DNA of 64,000 nt from Mycolicibacterium brumae (GCF_025215495.1 NZ_CP104302.1:434001-498000); one strand, 5' to 3'; positions 18,484 to 28,869 are shown, counted from the stretch's first letter. The notes: generated by a model from the letters alone, not told the origin. Numbers and translations are program-made.

Positions 18484-18489
18484 AGGGTA
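18484..18489 (-). promoter_or_regulatory. -10 element of the polycysteine leader transcript
   Basis: TACCCT on the minus strand, spaced seven bases from the GTG at 18476, as expected for a leaderless mycobacterial promoter. Confidence 0.6.
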
Positions 18490-18501
18490 GCAACTTCGGT
18501 C

Positions 18502-18918
18502 TCAGCTGAGCAACGGCGCGAGCGCCGACTTGAGGTCCGCAGCCGACGGCACCCCGGTGGTGCGGTACCGCGGCTTGCCATCCGCGTCGAAGATGATGGT
18601 CGTCGGCAGGGACAGCACCGACAGTCGTCGGGCGGCCTCCGGATCGGCGTCCATGTCGATTTCCACGTGGGCGACCTGCGGCAGCTCGGCGCTCACCGCG
18701 TCGATCACCTTCCGCACCTGCCCGCACGGCCCGCACCACGGCGCGCTGAAGTGCAGCAGCGTCGGGCCGGTGCTGCTCAGCCCGAGACCCGAGGTGTCGA
18801 CGTTGGCGGCCGCCTCGGCCGAACGCAGCATCCCGGCGCGCAGCGCGATCAGCCGGCCGACCACCAACCCGAGACCCAGCACTGCGATGACCACCGCGAT
18901 GGTGATGCCCATATTCAT
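18502..18918 (-). CDS. Membrane-anchored thioredoxin-fold protein (Rv0816c type)
   Basis: 138 residues: an uncleaved membrane anchor at about 4-25, then a thioredoxin domain with the redox site APWCGPCGQV (about 59-68) and the cis-proline segment LSLPTTIIFDADGKP. It faces the cell exterior if the anchor is N-in. The gene matches thiX in position, downstream of the LmeA-like gene (13 bp gap). Expected role: thiol-disulfide exchange in the envelope. Confidence 0.9.
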   Translation of the reverse strand: MNMGITIAVVIAVLGLGLVVGRLIALRAGMLRSAEAAANVDTSGLGLSSTGPTLLHFSAPWCGPCGQVRKVIDAVSAELPQVAHVEIDMDADPEAARRLSVLSLPTTIIFDADGKPRYRTTGVPSAADLKSALAPLLS

Positions 18919-18931
18919 GTCGGCCTCCTGA

Positions 18932-19738
18932 TCAGGACTGGGTGAACTCTTCCAGTGTGACCGTCACACCTGTGATGACGCCCTCGATGATGACGTCGGA
19001 GCCCCGCGCGCCCTGGGTGCTGGGGGCCACCCCGAACGGCAGCACCTGATCCGGCAGCGAACCTTCGAAAGCCCGCAGCACCGCGCCGACCCGGTCCTCG
19101 GGCACCTCCTGATCCGCCGTGCCCGGGCCGGTCAGGATCCCGGTCGGGGTGATCAGCAGGGTGTGCTGCTGCGGCCCGACCATGCTGAGGTCCACCGACA
19201 CGCTGACCCGCTTGTCGATGCCGGCGCTGCGCGGAGTCCCGCTGAACACCAGACCGACCGGCGCGGAGATCCCGGACTCGGTGGTGTTGTCGTCGTCGGT
19301 GTCCGGCGGGGCCTCCACCATCAGGTCCTTCACCCCGATGAACGCGCCCAGGTACCGGGAATTGATGATGATCCGGCTCTCCAGGGTGTCCACCGGGATC
19401 GGCGCGTCCGGGCGCACCAGCCAGGACGCCTCGGTCAGGTCCAGATCGTGCATGGTGGCCTCGAGCGACGCCCGGCCGACATGCGGGTGCGCCACGTCGT
19501 TGGCCTTGATCTCCACCTCGTGGTAGCGGTGCCCCAGCGCCTGGGTGACGAACGGAAAGCCCAGGATGTTGGCCGACGGATCCCAGTCCAATTTCGCCGC
19601 GGCGCGGATGGTGCGAGACAGCTTGTACTCGGCGTAAATGGCGAAACCGAAATCCACGGCGACGAATGCGACGGCGATCGAGACGACCGTCGCGATCGCC
19701 GCTTTCAGCAGCTTGGGCACCCCGTCATTGTGGCTCAT
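18932..19738 (-). CDS. DUF2993/LmeA-like membrane-anchored protein (Rv0817c type)
   Basis: 268 residues from ATG 19738. One N-terminal membrane helix (about 11-32) is followed by a beta-rich periplasmic domain with [19 protein letters not shown] and [10 protein letters not shown], the DUF2993 pattern of LmeA and relatives that act in mannolipid maturation. The divergent glnR gene starts 96 bp away. Function beyond the envelope location is inferred from family only. Confidence 0.8.
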   Translation of the reverse strand: MSHNDGVPKLLKAAIATVVSIAVAFVAVDFGFAIYAEYKLSRTIRAAAKLDWDPSANILGFPFVTQALGHRYHEVEIKANDVAHPHVGRASLEATMHDLDLTEASWLVRPDAPIPVDTLESRIIINSRYLGAFIGVKDLMVEAPPDTDDDNTTESGISAPVGLVFSGTPRSAGIDKRVSVSVDLSMVGPQQHTLLITPTGILTGPGTADQEVPEDRVGAVLRAFEGSLPDQVLPFGVAPSTQGARGSDVIIEGVITGVTVTLEEFTQS

Positions 19739-19833
19739 GGGGCTCTCGGCGCTATGGTTATAGGCGCCCTGGTCGGTTACGGCGCTGTGTCGGCCGCGAT
19801 TCCGCGCGTTTGCCGGAGACTGGAGGCCCCCTG

Positions 19834-20559
19834 ATGGACCTGCTGCTTTTAACGGTCGATCCCACCCCCGACGCGGTTCTGCCCGCCCTGTCGCTGCTGC
19901 CGCACAACCTGTGCACCGCCCCGTCCGAGGTGTCCTCACTATTGGAGGCCGGCAACGCCGACATCGTGATCGTCGACGCCCGCACCGACCTGGTGGCCGC
20001 CCGCGGGCTGTGTCGCCTGCTGGGCAGCACCGCCGGGACGGTGCCGGTGGTCGCGGTGCTCAACGAGGGCGGGTTGGTCGCGGTCAACGGCGAATGGGGG
20101 CTCGACGAGATCCTGCTGCCCGGCACCGGCCCGGCCGAGATCGACGCCCGGCTGCGCCTGCTGGCCGGCCGCCGCGGAGACGCGGCCGGCGGCGAGGCCA
20201 CCGGGACGGTCACCCTCGGCGAATTGTCCATCGACGAGGGGACCTACACCGCGCGGTTGCGCGGCGCCCCGCTGGACCTGACCTACAAGGAATTCGAGCT
20301 GCTCAAGTACCTCGCGCAGCACGCCGGGCGGGTGTTCACCCGGGCCCAGCTGCTGCAGGAGGTGTGGGGTTACGACTTCTTCGGCGGCACCCGCACCGTC
20401 GACGTGCACGTCCGCCGGTTGCGCGCCAAACTCGGCCCCGAGCATGAGGCGCTGATCGGCACCGTGCGTAACGTCGGCTACAAGGCGGTGCGCCCGACCC
20501 GCCGCTCCGGGCAGGCCGCCCCCGGACCCGTCGACGCCGAGGAGATCCCGACGCCGTGA
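19834..20559 (+). CDS. glnR: GlnR-type OmpR-family response regulator
   Basis: A 241-residue orphan regulator. The receiver domain keeps [10 protein letters not shown] but not the full acidic pocket, typical of GlnR, which works without a cognate kinase. The winged-helix DNA-binding domain has [18 protein letters not shown] and [18 protein letters not shown]. It matches Rv0818 in position. GlnR controls nitrogen-assimilation genes. Its stop overlaps the mshD GTG by 4 nt. Confidence 0.9.
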   Translation: MDLLLLTVDPTPDAVLPALSLLPHNLCTAPSEVSSLLEAGNADIVIVDARTDLVAARGLCRLLGSTAGTVPVVAVLNEGGLVAVNGEWGLDEILLPGTGPAEIDARLRLLAGRRGDAAGGEATGTVTLGELSIDEGTYTARLRGAPLDLTYKEFELLKYLAQHAGRVFTRAQLLQEVWGYDFFGGTRTVDVHVRRLRAKLGPEHEALIGTVRNVGYKAVRPTRRSGQAAPGPVDAEEIPTP

Positions 20560-21437
20560 GCACGCTGAGCTGGGTCGATGTCCCGTCGCCGGGGCAGCGC
20601 GAACAGATCGAAGCGATCATCGCCGCCGCCACCTCGGCCGACGGCGTCGCACCGGTCGGCGAGCAGGTGCGCCGCGAGCTGGGCCGCGACCGGACCCGGC
20701 ACCTGATCGCCGTCGAGCACGACAGGCACGTGGTCGGCTATTTGAATCTCGGCGCCGCAATGGCCGAATTGGTGGTCGCCCCACCCGCTCGTGGGCGCGG
20801 AATCGGCACGGCGCTGCTGTCGTCGATCAGCGCCGAACCGGTGTCGGTGTGGGCGCACGGCGACCTGCCGGCGGCCGCCGCGATCGCCCGGGCCGCCGGG
20901 CTGGTCCCGGTGCGACGGCTGCTGCAGATGCGCCGGTCGCTGCGCGATCTGGTTCCCGTGGAGATCCCCGACCGGGTGACGGTGCGCCGCTACCGCGGCC
21001 CCGACGACGACGCCGAACTGCTGCGGGTCAACAACGCGGCGTTCTCCTGGCACCCCGAACAGGGCGGCCAGACGCTCGCCGATCTGGCCGAACAGTTCAC
21101 CCAACCGTGGTTCGACCCGGACGGGCTGTTCCTGGCGTTCGACGCGGCCGACGGCGACCGGCTGCTGGGCTTCCACTGGACCAAGGTCCATCCCGACGGT
21201 CTGGGCGAGGTGTACGTGGTGGGCATCGACCCGGACGCCCAGGGCCGCGGCCTCGGTCGGGCGCTGACCGCCGTCGGGCTCGAGCACCTGGCCGTCGCGC
21301 TCGCCGACCAGCCCGACCCGACGGTGCTGCTGTACGTGGAGGCCGACAACACCGCCGCGGTGCGCACCTACGAACGCCTCGGCTTCGAGGTGTTCCGGGC
21401 TGATGTGGCCTACGCGCGCGCCCCAAAACCGACCTGA
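20556..21437 (+). CDS. mshD: Mycothiol synthase MshD
   Basis: A 293-residue tandem GNAT acetyltransferase, the last enzyme of mycothiol synthesis (acetyl-CoA + Cys-GlcN-Ins). The N-terminal half carries [14 protein letters not shown] and the C-terminal half [18 protein letters not shown], each an acetyl-CoA loop. [14 protein letters not shown] and the [15 protein letters not shown] substrate segment are MshD-specific. Translationally coupled to glnR. Confidence 0.95.
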   Translation: MSTLSWVDVPSPGQREQIEAIIAAATSADGVAPVGEQVRRELGRDRTRHLIAVEHDRHVVGYLNLGAAMAELVVAPPARGRGIGTALLSSISAEPVSVWAHGDLPAAAAIARAAGLVPVRRLLQMRRSLRDLVPVEIPDRVTVRRYRGPDDDAELLRVNNAAFSWHPEQGGQTLADLAEQFTQPWFDPDGLFLAFDAADGDRLLGFHWTKVHPDGLGEVYVVGIDPDAQGRGLGRALTAVGLEHLAVALADQPDPTVLLYVEADNTAAVRTYERLGFEVFRADVAYARAPKPT

Positions 21438-21445
21438 TCGGCCGG

Positions 21446-21467
21446 GTTTACCTTCCGTTCACCTTCC
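21446..21467 (+). promoter_or_regulatory. PHO box upstream of pstS
   Basis: Two tandem 11-bp units, GTTTACCTTCC and GTTCACCTTCC, match the actinobacterial PHO box (direct repeats of GTTCACC type bound by PhoP/RegX3). A candidate -10 TACCTT follows at 21495-21500, 37 bp before the pstS GTG. Phosphate-starvation induction is the expected output. Confidence 0.75.
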
Positions 21468-21536
21468 ATCGGGCTTCCGTCCATGACCACCGCCTACCTT
21501 TCACAGCGAACGCACATCTACAGAAGGTCGGATCGG

Positions 21537-22649
21537 GTGAACGCACACAATATTTGGCGATCGGCACTACTGGCGGGATCGGCGACGGCACTCGTCGCAT
21601 TCGGTGTCACGGGCTGTGGCAGCGACGGCGAAACCGCCCCGTCGAGCGTCGCCGCAGGCAGTGAAGCGGATTGCGCGGGCGCGAACAACCTGACTGCCGA
21701 GGGGTCCACCGCCCAGCAGAACGCGGTCGGCGTGTTCAACAAGCTCTGGGGCCAGGTCTGCCCGGGCAAGAACCTGTCGTACAACCCGACCGGCTCCGGC
21801 GCCGGTGTCTCGCAGTTCGTCGCCGGCAACGTCGACATCGCGGGATCCGATTCGCCGATGGACGAGGAGCAGGTCGCCGCCGCGGCGAAGCGCTGCGAGA
21901 ACAATCCGGCCTGGCACCTGCCGCTGGTGTTCGGCCCGGTCGCGCTGGCCTACAACCTGCCCGGCGTCGACAACCTGGCCGTCAGCCCGACGGTGCTGGC
22001 GAAGGTGTTCACCGGCGCCATCTCGAAGTGGAACGACCCGGCGCTGGCCGAGCTCAACCCGGGCGTCGAGCTGCCGGATTCGGCGATCACGCCGATCTAC
22101 CGCTCGGATTCCTCGGGCACCACCGACAACTTCCAGAAGTACCTGGCCGCGGCCGCGCCCGCTGAGTGGACCAAGGGCGCCGGCAAGGAGTTCCAGGGCG
22201 GCGCCGGTGAGGGCGCGCAGAAGTCCGCCGGCGTGGTGCAGGCCGTGCAGGCCACCCCGGGCGCCATCGGCTACGTGGAGAAGGGCTTCGCCGACCAGGC
22301 GGGCCTGTCGGTGGCCGCCGTCGACAATGGCGGCGGGCCGGTCGCGCTGACCGAGGAAGCCACCAAGACCGCGATCGCCGGCGCGACCTTCGTCGGCGAG
22401 GGCAACGATCTGGTGCTCGACCTGAACTCGCTGTACGCCAGCACCGAGCCGGGCGCCTACCCGCTGGTGCTGGTCACCTACAACATCGTCTGCTCCAAGG
22501 GCTACCCCGCCGACGTCGCCGAGGCCGCCAAGTCCTTCCTGACGGTGTCCGCGAACCAGGGCCAGGACGGCCTGAACGACATCGGCTACGTGGCGCTGCC
22601 GGACGCCGTCAAGGAGCGGCTGCTGACCGCTGCGGCAGCCATCCAGTAG
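21537..22649 (+). CDS. pstS: Phosphate ABC transporter substrate-binding lipoprotein PstS
   Basis: 370 residues from GTG 21537, with AGAAGG nine bases upstream. The signal sequence ends in the lipobox VTGC. The mature domain has [13 protein letters not shown], the phosphate-loop pattern [12 protein letters not shown] and [12 protein letters not shown], all diagnostic of PstS. First gene of the pstSCAB operon; 10 bp to pstC. Confidence 0.96.
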   Translation: MNAHNIWRSALLAGSATALVAFGVTGCGSDGETAPSSVAAGSEADCAGANNLTAEGSTAQQNAVGVFNKLWGQVCPGKNLSYNPTGSGAGVSQFVAGNVDIAGSDSPMDEEQVAAAAKRCENNPAWHLPLVFGPVALAYNLPGVDNLAVSPTVLAKVFTGAISKWNDPALAELNPGVELPDSAITPIYRSDSSGTTDNFQKYLAAAAPAEWTKGAGKEFQGGAGEGAQKSAGVVQAVQATPGAIGYVEKGFADQAGLSVAAVDNGGGPVALTEEATKTAIAGATFVGEGNDLVLDLNSLYASTEPGAYPLVLVTYNIVCSKGYPADVAEAAKSFLTVSANQGQDGLNDIGYVALPDAVKERLLTAAAAIQ

Positions 22650-22659
22650 CGGCCCGGAA

Positions 22660-23739
22660 ATGACGCGATTCTTTGACAGGGGTGTCGGTGACGACGTGGA
22701 CGAGGCGGCTGGATTGATCACACCGGACCCGGCGAAGGCCGGATCGGGCCAGGTGGTGGCCCAGCCTTTCGGTGAGAAGGAACCCGTCCCCACCGACCCG
22801 TCGGGCAAGGCCAGGGTCCGCCCGGGCGACCGGGTGTTCCACGGCCTGGCCGAGGGATCCGGGCTGTCCGTCATCGGGCTCATCGTCGCGATCGGCGTGT
22901 TCCTGTTGTGGCGGGCCATCCCGGCGCTGAGCCGCAACGAGGAGAACTTCTTCACCTTCGGCGGCAGCTGGGTCACCACCGACACCTCGGCGATGCACTT
23001 CGGCGTAGCCGAACTGTTCCAGGTGACGGTGTTCGTGTCGCTGTTCGCGCTGGTGCTGGCCATGCCGGTGGCGCTGGGCATCGCGATCTATCTGACCCAG
23101 TACGCGAACAAGCGGGTTGCCGGTCCGTTGGCCTACGTCATCGACCTGCTGGCCGCGGTGCCGTCGATCATCTACGGCGTGTGGGGCCTGTACGTGCTGG
23201 CCCCGGTCATCGGGCCGTTCGCCGCCTGGCTCAATGACACCTTCGGCTGGTTCTTCCTGTTCGCCACCGGCAACGCCTCGGTGGCCGGCGGCGGCACCAT
23301 CTTCACCGCCGGCATCGTGCTGGCGGTGATGATCCTGCCGATCATCACCGCGGTGTCCCGCGAGGTGTTCGTGCAGACGCCGCCCGGGCAGATCGAGGCC
23401 GCGCTGGCCCTCGGCGCGACCCGCTGGGAGGTGGTGCGCACCACGGTGCTGCCGTTCGGCCTGTCCGGCTACATCAGCGGCGCGATGCTCGGTCTGGGCC
23501 GCGCGCTCGGTGAGACCATCGCCCTGCTGATCATCCTGCGCGGCACCCAGCAGGCCTTCGGCTGGTCGCTGTTCGACGGCGGCTACACCTTCGCCTCCAA
23601 GATCGCCTCGGCCGCTTCGGAATTCAATGACGAATACAAGGCCGGCGCGTACATCGCCGCGGGCCTTGTGCTGTTCGTCCTCACGTTCGTGGTGAACTCG
23701 CTGGCCCGCGCCGCGGTCGCCGGGAAGGGGAAGTCATGA
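22660..23739 (+). CDS. pstC: Phosphate ABC transporter permease PstC
   Basis: 359 residues by the ATG 22660 reading; an in-frame GTG at 22696 may be the true start. Six transmembrane helices follow a charged cytosolic leader. The EAA loop [18 protein letters not shown] marks the contact with the ATPase. [20 protein letters not shown] is PstC-like. Overlaps pstA by 4 nt (ATGA). Confidence 0.95.
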   Translation: MTRFFDRGVGDDVDEAAGLITPDPAKAGSGQVVAQPFGEKEPVPTDPSGKARVRPGDRVFHGLAEGSGLSVIGLIVAIGVFLLWRAIPALSRNEENFFTFGGSWVTTDTSAMHFGVAELFQVTVFVSLFALVLAMPVALGIAIYLTQYANKRVAGPLAYVIDLLAAVPSIIYGVWGLYVLAPVIGPFAAWLNDTFGWFFLFATGNASVAGGGTIFTAGIVLAVMILPIITAVSREVFVQTPPGQIEAALALGATRWEVVRTTVLPFGLSGYISGAMLGLGRALGETIALLIILRGTQQAFGWSLFDGGYTFASKIASAASEFNDEYKAGAYIAAGLVLFVLTFVVNSLARAAVAGKGKS

Positions 23740-24650
23740 CCAACACGATGGACACTCCGATCAAGGAGCCGACCTTCCCCGGTCTGAGCCCGCGCCGCAA
23801 GTTCGCCGACAAGACGGCCACCGTGCTGGTGACCGCGTCCGTGGCAGTGGCCATCGTGCCGCTGGTGTGGGTGCTGTGGGCCACCGTCAGCAAGGGCATC
23901 GGCGCGGTCACCTCGGCGGACTGGTGGTGGCGCTCGCAGGCCGGCATGACCGCCTTCGAGGCCGGCGGCGGCGCCTACCACGCGATCGTCGGCACCCTGC
24001 TGCAGGGCCTGGTCTGCGCCGTGATCTCCATCCCGGTCGGCGTCTTCGTCGGCATCTACCTGGTGGAGTACGGCGGCGGCACCCGGCTGGGCCGACTGAC
24101 CACCTTCATGGTGGACATCCTCACCGGTGTTCCGTCGATCGTCGCGGCGCTGTTCATCTACGCGCTGTGGGTGGCCACCTTCGGCTTCCAGCGCTCCGGG
24201 TTCGCGGTGTCGCTGGCGCTGGTGCTGCTGATGATCCCGGTCATCGTGCGCGCCACCGAGGAGATGCTGCGCATCGTGCCGATGGATCTGCGCGAGGCCA
24301 GCTACGCCCTCGGCGTGCCGAAGTGGAAGACCATAAGCCGCATCGTCATCCCGACCGCGCTGTCGGGCATCGTCACCGGCATCATGCTGGCGCTGGCCCG
24401 AGTGATGGGCGAGACCGCGCCGCTGCTGATCCTGGTGGGATACGCCCAGAGCCGGAACTTCGACATGTTCTCCGGATTCCAGGGTTCGCTGCCCGGGATG
24501 ATGTACGACCAGGTCTCCGCCGGCGGCTCCGGCAATCCGATCACCGACGCACGGCTGTGGGGCGCGGCCCTGACACTGGTGATCCTGGTCGCCGTGCTCA
24601 ATATCGGCGCCCGGTTCATCGCCAAATTCTTTGCCCCCAAGAAGGTTTAG
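23736..24650 (+). CDS. pstA: Phosphate ABC transporter permease PstA
   Basis: 304 residues with about six transmembrane segments. The EAA loop reads [34 protein letters not shown] is a PstA signature. It forms the membrane channel with PstC. It is coupled to pstC by a 4-nt overlap and separated from pstB by 10 bp. Confidence 0.95.
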   Translation: MTNTMDTPIKEPTFPGLSPRRKFADKTATVLVTASVAVAIVPLVWVLWATVSKGIGAVTSADWWWRSQAGMTAFEAGGGAYHAIVGTLLQGLVCAVISIPVGVFVGIYLVEYGGGTRLGRLTTFMVDILTGVPSIVAALFIYALWVATFGFQRSGFAVSLALVLLMIPVIVRATEEMLRIVPMDLREASYALGVPKWKTISRIVIPTALSGIVTGIMLALARVMGETAPLLILVGYAQSRNFDMFSGFQGSLPGMMYDQVSAGGSGNPITDARLWGAALTLVILVAVLNIGARFIAKFFAPKKV

Positions 24651-24660
24651 GAGACATCTC

Positions 24661-25437
24661 ATGGCCAAGCATCTCGATCTCAAAGACGTGAACATCTACT
24701 ACGGCGCATTCCACGCCGTGGCCAACGTGTCGATGTCGGTGCCGCCGCGGCACGTGACGGCCTTCATCGGCCCGTCGGGCTGTGGCAAGTCCACCGTGCT
24801 GCGCACCTTGAACCGGATGCACGAGGTGATCCCCGGCGCCAGCGTCAAGGGTTCGGTGCTGCTCGACGGCGAGAACATCTACGCTCCCGGCGTGGACCCG
24901 GTCGGCGTCCGCCAAACCATCGGCATGGTGTTCCAGCGGCCGAATCCGTTCCCCACCATGTCGATTCGCGACAACGTCGTCGCCGGCCTGAAGCTGCAGG
25001 GCGTCCGCAACAAGGCCGTGCTGGACGAGACCTGCGAGCGTTCACTGCGTGGGGCGAACCTGTGGAACGAGGTCAAGGACCGGCTCGACAAGCCCGGCGG
25101 CGGCCTCTCCGGCGGTCAGCAGCAGCGGCTGTGCATCGCCCGCGCCATCGCCGTGCAGCCCGACGTGCTGCTGATGGACGAGCCCTGCTCGGCGCTGGAC
25201 CCGATCTCCACGCTGGCCGTCGAGGACCTGATCTCCGAGCTCAAGCAGGAGTTCACCATCGTCATCGTCACGCACAATATGCAGCAGGCCGCCCGGGTGA
25301 GCGATCAGACCGCGTTCTTCAACCTGGAGGCCACCGGCAAGCCGGGCATGCTGATCGAGATCGACGACACCGACAAGATCTTCTCCAACCCGAAGGAGAA
25401 GGCTACCGAGGATTATATTTCGGGGCGTTTCGGCTAG
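24661..25437 (+). CDS. pstB: Phosphate ABC transporter ATP-binding protein PstB
   Basis: 258 residues from ATG 24661, preceded by AGGAGA. Walker [10 protein letters not shown], signature LSGGQQQRL, Walker [13 protein letters not shown], and the PstB-specific [19 protein letters not shown]. It energises PstSCA. In M. tuberculosis the next gene is phoU; here a repeat array and three catabolic genes intervene. Confidence 0.96.
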   Translation: MAKHLDLKDVNIYYGAFHAVANVSMSVPPRHVTAFIGPSGCGKSTVLRTLNRMHEVIPGASVKGSVLLDGENIYAPGVDPVGVRQTIGMVFQRPNPFPTMSIRDNVVAGLKLQGVRNKAVLDETCERSLRGANLWNEVKDRLDKPGGGLSGGQQQRLCIARAIAVQPDVLLMDEPCSALDPISTLAVEDLISELKQEFTIVIVTHNMQQAARVSDQTAFFNLEATGKPGMLIEIDDTDKIFSNPKEKATEDYISGRFG

Positions 25438-25452
25438 TCGCCGGGTCGCGGT

Positions 25453-25497
25453 GGGTCGCGTCGAGTAACGAGCCGGGTCGCGTCGAGTAACGAGCCG
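25453..25497. repeat. Tandem 22-bp direct repeat downstream of pstB
   Basis: Two adjoining copies (25453-25475 and 25475-25497) of a unit containing GGGTCGCGTCGAGTAACGAG. A third partial copy starts at 25441. They begin 15 bp after the pstB stop and lead into the larger repeat array. Confidence 0.7.
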
Positions 25498-25535
25498 TCC
25501 GGTGGAACTCGCCGCGAGGCAGGGTGATTTCGCGT

Positions 25536-25835
25536 CGAGTGAGAATTGACGCACGTTAGTGAGAACTGGTGGCGGCAGCTCTCATCGAGTGAGAACTGGT
25601 GTGCGCGTTTGAGAAGTCATGGATGCAAGTGAGACGTCATGGCGGCCGCTGCCATCGAGTGAGAAGCTAGGGACGCGTTCTGCGAGTAGGGTGCGCCGTG
25701 AGTTCTCAATGGATGAAAAGTCCATCCCAGATTTCTCACTGACGTCCCTGAGGTCTCATCGACGTACATTATGTCTCACTCGATGCGCCTGTGCGCCAAC
25801 GTTTCTCACTAACCGCCTTGGTGTCTCACTCGATG
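25536..25835. mobile_element. Array of inverted GTGAGA motifs, probable insertion-sequence remnant
   Basis: The left half carries at least six AGTGAGAA-like units (near 25538, 25559, 25588, 25610, 25629, 25658). The right half carries five inverted TCTCACT/TCTCATC units (25734, 25754, 25774, 25804, 25824). No open frame fills the centre. Several units are flanked by ATCGAGTGAGAA or its complement. Multiple subterminal repeats with an empty middle fit a decayed IS21-like element or a small non-autonomous derivative. No transposase remains, so the family is inference. The rest of 25438-25880 has no gene. Confidence 0.5.
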
Positions 25836-25880
25836 AGCCGGACCGGAAAGATCGAGGTCGACGCCCGACCGAGCCGTCGG

Positions 25881-26774
25881 CTACCCGACCGAAGCGGTGA
25901 TCAAGTCGCTGAGCTCGGCGGCTTCGGCCTCGGTGGCCGGGAGCAGCGGACGGCGGGGTTCGCCGGCTGGGATGCCGGTGAGCGCCAGGCCGGACTTGAC
26001 CGCCGTCGGCAACCCGCGGGTGACGATGAATTTCAGCAGCGGCTGGATCCGGCCGAACACCGCGTCGGCGGTTTCGTCGTCGCCGCGCTGGATGGCGTCG
26101 TAGAACGCGCGGATCTGATCCGGAATGAGGCAGGGCGCGGCGGTGCACCAACCGGCGGCGCCGGCCCGGAACGCCTCCAACGCCAGCGGGTTGCTGCCGT
26201 TGAAGAACGGCAGCGTGCCATCGCTGAGCTCGCGCAGCTGATGCATCCGGTTGATGTCGCCGGTGGACTCCTTCACCATGGTGATGTTGTCCACGTCGCG
26301 CACCAGCTCCCACAGCTGGGTCGGCGACAGGTCGATGCCGGCGGTGGCGGGGTTGTTGTAGACCATCACCGGGATGTCGATGGCGGCCGCGATGGCCTCG
26401 AAGTGCTTCTGCACTTCCAGCGCGGTCAGCTGCCAGTACGACACCGGCAGCGCCATCACCGCCGAGGCGCCGAGACCCTCGGCGATCCGCGCGCGACGGG
26501 CAGCGCCGGCGGTGGTCAGATCCGAGACACCCACAACGGTGGGCAGCCGCCCGCCCAGGTGATTGATGGTGCTGGCCGCGGTCTCGGTCCATTCGGTGAG
26601 GTCGAGGTAGGCCGACTCGCCGGTGCTGCCCAGCGGGGCGATGGCCGACGCGCCGCCGTCGACGAGGCGGTCCAGCACCAGGTGCAGGCTGTGGTGGTCG
26701 ATCCCGCCGTCGGCGGTGAACGGGGTGATCGGGTAGGCGACGATGCCGGAGATGGTGGCGCCGGAGGCAGGCAT
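25881..26774 (-). CDS. DHDPS/NAL-superfamily class I lyase or aldolase
   Basis: A 297-residue TIM-barrel enzyme. The Schiff-base lysine lies in MVKESTGD, the catalytic tyrosine in VMVYNNPATAG, and the GSTGE substrate loop in LGSTGESAYL. It is not the housekeeping dapA: the context is a class II aldolase and an XRE-cupin regulator, pointing to sugar-acid or amino-acid catabolism through a pyruvate-forming aldol cleavage. Substrate unknown. It ends 21 bp upstream of the next gene's stop in the same orientation. Confidence 0.85.
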   Translation of the reverse strand: MPASGATISGIVAYPITPFTADGGIDHHSLHLVLDRLVDGGASAIAPLGSTGESAYLDLTEWTETAASTINHLGGRLPTVVGVSDLTTAGAARRARIAEGLGASAVMALPVSYWQLTALEVQKHFEAIAAAIDIPVMVYNNPATAGIDLSPTQLWELVRDVDNITMVKESTGDINRMHQLRELSDGTLPFFNGSNPLALEAFRAGAAGWCTAAPCLIPDQIRAFYDAIQRGDDETADAVFGRIQPLLKFIVTRGLPTAVKSGLALTGIPAGEPRRPLLPATEAEAAELSDLITASVG

Positions 26775-26795
26775 GGCGGGTGGAGTCCTTTCGGG

Positions 26796-27575
26796 TCAGA
26801 TGGCGTCGGGGTGGTGGCGCAGCGCGCGCCGGGCGTAGTACTGGAAGTTGGCCACGCTGCGCCGCGGCGACAGCGTCCAGTCGTGGGCCTCGCGCGCCAA
26901 CCGCGGCGGCAGCGGGGCGATCTCGCCGGCCGACATGGCCAGCAGCTGCAGTCGGGCGGCGCGCTCGATCAGGTGCGCCAGCGAGCAGGCCTCCTCGATG
27001 GTCGCGCCGACGACGAGTTGGCCGTGATGCGCCAGCAGGATGGCGCGTTTGTCGCCGAGGGCGGCCGAGATGATCTCGCCCTCTTCGTTCCCGACGGGCA
27101 CCCCGGGCCAGTCCTTGAGGAACGCGCAGTCGTCGTAGAGTGGCGCGATGTCCATCTGGGACACGACCAGCGGCACTTCCAGCATGGACAGCGCGGCGAC
27201 GTGCAGGGGATGGGTGTGGATGATGCAGTTCACGTCGGGGCGGGCCCGGTAGACCCAGCTGTGGAAACGGTTGGCCGGGTTGGCCATCCCGTCGCCCTCC
27301 AGCACGTTGAGGTCCTCGTCGACCAGCAGCAGGTTGTCGCTGGTGATCTCGTCGAATCCGAGACCGAGACGCTGGGTGAGGAAGGTGGCCGGGGCGTCGC
27401 CGCGCGCGGAGATCTGGCCGGCCAGGCCGGAATTGTGGCCCTCGTCGTAGAGCGCCCGGCAGGTCAGTGCGAGTTTTTCGCGGTCGGTCCAGTCCTGAAC
27501 AGCGAGCTTGGACCGCATGGACGCCTGCGCGGAGTCCATCAACTCCTGTTTGCCGAGGTTCATCGTCGAGGTCAT
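26796..27575 (-). CDS. Class II aldolase/adducin-family protein
   Basis: 259 residues from ATG 27575. Metal-ligand motifs IIHTHPLH and LLAHHGQLV and the GHNSGLAGQISAR phosphate-binding region place it with AraD/fuculose-aldolase relatives. ACTCTA complement (TAGAGT) ends seven bases upstream, so the transcript is probably leaderless. First gene of the two-gene operon with the DHDPS-like lyase; a palindrome at 27590-27601 lies just upstream. Confidence 0.87.
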   Translation of the reverse strand: MTSTMNLGKQELMDSAQASMRSKLAVQDWTDREKLALTCRALYDEGHNSGLAGQISARGDAPATFLTQRLGLGFDEITSDNLLLVDEDLNVLEGDGMANPANRFHSWVYRARPDVNCIIHTHPLHVAALSMLEVPLVVSQMDIAPLYDDCAFLKDWPGVPVGNEEGEIISAALGDKRAILLAHHGQLVVGATIEEACSLAHLIERAARLQLLAMSAGEIAPLPPRLAREAHDWTLSPRRSVANFQYYARRALRHHPDAI

Positions 27576-27589
27576 GGCCGGAACTCTAT

Positions 27590-27601
27590 GACACAAGTGT
27601 C
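27590..27601. promoter_or_regulatory. Palindromic operator candidate GACAC-AA-GTGTC
   Basis: Perfect 5-bp arms around an AA centre in the 74-bp gap between the class II aldolase and the divergent XRE-cupin regulator. It adjoins the aldolase -10, so binding there could repress the catabolic operon. Confidence 0.5.
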
Positions 27602-27649
27602 CTATCGTCAACCAATGTCGTTTAGTGCCGGTGTGTACACTCGAGCGAA

Positions 27650-28189
27650 ATGGTTCGAATTCACCGGCTCAACGCGGGACTCACCCTGGCCGAACTGGCC
27701 GATCAGGTGGGCGTGACCAAGAGTTACCTGTCGAAGGTCGAGCGGGGCCTGAGCTCGCCGTCGATCGCCATCGCGCTGCGGATCGCCGACGTGCTCGGCG
27801 TCGACGTCGCGGAGGTGTTCGGCGACTCCGCGTCGTCGGGGTCCGAGGTGGTGGTGGAGCGGTCCTCGGGGCGGTTGCGCGCGGAACCCGACGCGCTGCC
27901 GGTGTACGACCCGATCGCGGCGATCCGCTCGGGCAAGCAGATGCACCCGTTCGTCGTGCATCCGGCCGCCGACGCCCAGGCCCTGGTGCACCACCCGGGC
28001 GAGGAATTCGTCTACGTGCTGGCCGGCTCGGCGATGCTGACCGTCAACGACGACGAGGTCGAGCTGGCGACAGGGGATTGCGCGTACTTCGCGGCGAGCA
28101 ATCCCCATCGACTGCGCTCCACGTCGGAAACGCCGGCGTCGGTGCTGGTCGTGACGACCATGCCCGGCGGCCGTGGCTGCGGCAGTTAG
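27650..28189 (+). CDS. XRE-family transcriptional regulator with cupin sensor domain
   Basis: 179 residues: an N-terminal helix-turn-helix ([20 protein letters not shown], about 11-30) and a C-terminal cupin ([19 protein letters not shown], about 115-133). Such proteins are local repressors or activators of catabolic genes whose cupin binds a small ligand. Divergent from the aldolase genes, which are its likely targets. Its stop overlaps the convergent phoU end by 4 bp. Confidence 0.88.
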   Translation: MVRIHRLNAGLTLAELADQVGVTKSYLSKVERGLSSPSIAIALRIADVLGVDVAEVFGDSASSGSEVVVERSSGRLRAEPDALPVYDPIAAIRSGKQMHPFVVHPAADAQALVHHPGEEFVYVLAGSAMLTVNDDEVELATGDCAYFAASNPHRLRSTSETPASVLVVTTMPGGRGCGS

Positions 28190-28869
28190 TTCGCGGCGCC
28201 GTTGTTGTTGACGACCAGCGCGTCGTCGGTGGGGTACTCGCCGGTGGCCTGGAAGATCACGCGGCGGGCCACCTCGACGGCGTGGTCGGCGAACCGCTCG
28301 TAGAACCGGCCGAGCAGGGTGATGTCGACGGCGGCGGCCACGCCGTGCTTCCACTCGCGGTCCATCAGCACCGAGAACAGGTGGCGATGCAGATCGTCCA
28401 TCGCATCGTCTTCTTCCTGGATCTCCGCGGCCCGCTGCGGGTTCCGGGTGATCAGCACGTCCTGGGCGCTGTTGCCCAGATCGACCGCCAGCCGGCCCAT
28501 CTCGGCGAAGTAGCCGTTGACCTCCTCGGGCAGCGCGTGCTGCGGGTGGCGGCGGCGGGCGATCTTGGCCACGTGCAGCGCCAGCGCGCCCATCCGGTCG
28601 ATGTCGGCGACGATCTGGATGGCGCCGACGATGGACCGCAGGTCACCGGCGACCGGCGCCTGCAGGGCCAGCAGCACGAAGGCGGATTCCTCGGCGCGGG
28701 CGCTCATCGCGCGAATCTGCTCGTGGTCGGTGATGACCTGTTCGGCGAGCACCAGGTCGGCTTGCAGCAGGGCCTGGGTGGCGCGCTCCATCGCCCGCCC
28801 GGACAGGCCACACATTTCGCCGAGCAGGCTCGCCAGGGCGTCGAGTTGTTCGTGGTAGGCAGTGCGCAT
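28186..28869 (-). CDS. phoU: Phosphate-signalling protein PhoU (PhoY type)
   Basis: 227 residues, all-helical, with the two PhoU repeats; acidic metal-site motifs fall in [11 protein letters not shown] and [14 protein letters not shown]. PhoU/PhoY relays Pst status to the SenX3-RegX3 system. TAGGCT six bases before the ATG suggests a leaderless start. Although pstB-linked in M. tuberculosis, here it is separated from pst by an inserted module. Confidence 0.93.
   Translation of the reverse strand: MRTAYHEQLDALASLLGEMCGLSGRAMERATQALLQADLVLAEQVITDHEQIRAMSARAEESAFVLLALQAPVAGDLRSIVGAIQIVADIDRMGALALHVAKIARRRHPQHALPEEVNGYFAEMGRLAVDLGNSAQDVLITRNPQRAAEIQEEDDAMDDLHRHLFSVLMDREWKHGVAAAVDITLLGRFYERFADHAVEVARRVIFQATGEYPTDDALVVNNNGAAN

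Noticed and set aside
25881..26774. Housekeeping dapA for lysine synthesis
   Set aside because: The context (class II aldolase, XRE-cupin) and position differ from the usual dapA neighbourhood; assigned to the superfamily only.
25791..27716. Plus-strand open frame of 641 codons opposite the lyase and aldolase genes
   Set aside because: A high-GC shadow frame: low-complexity Gly/Arg/His/Val composition, and the opposite strand holds two clear enzyme genes with motifs.
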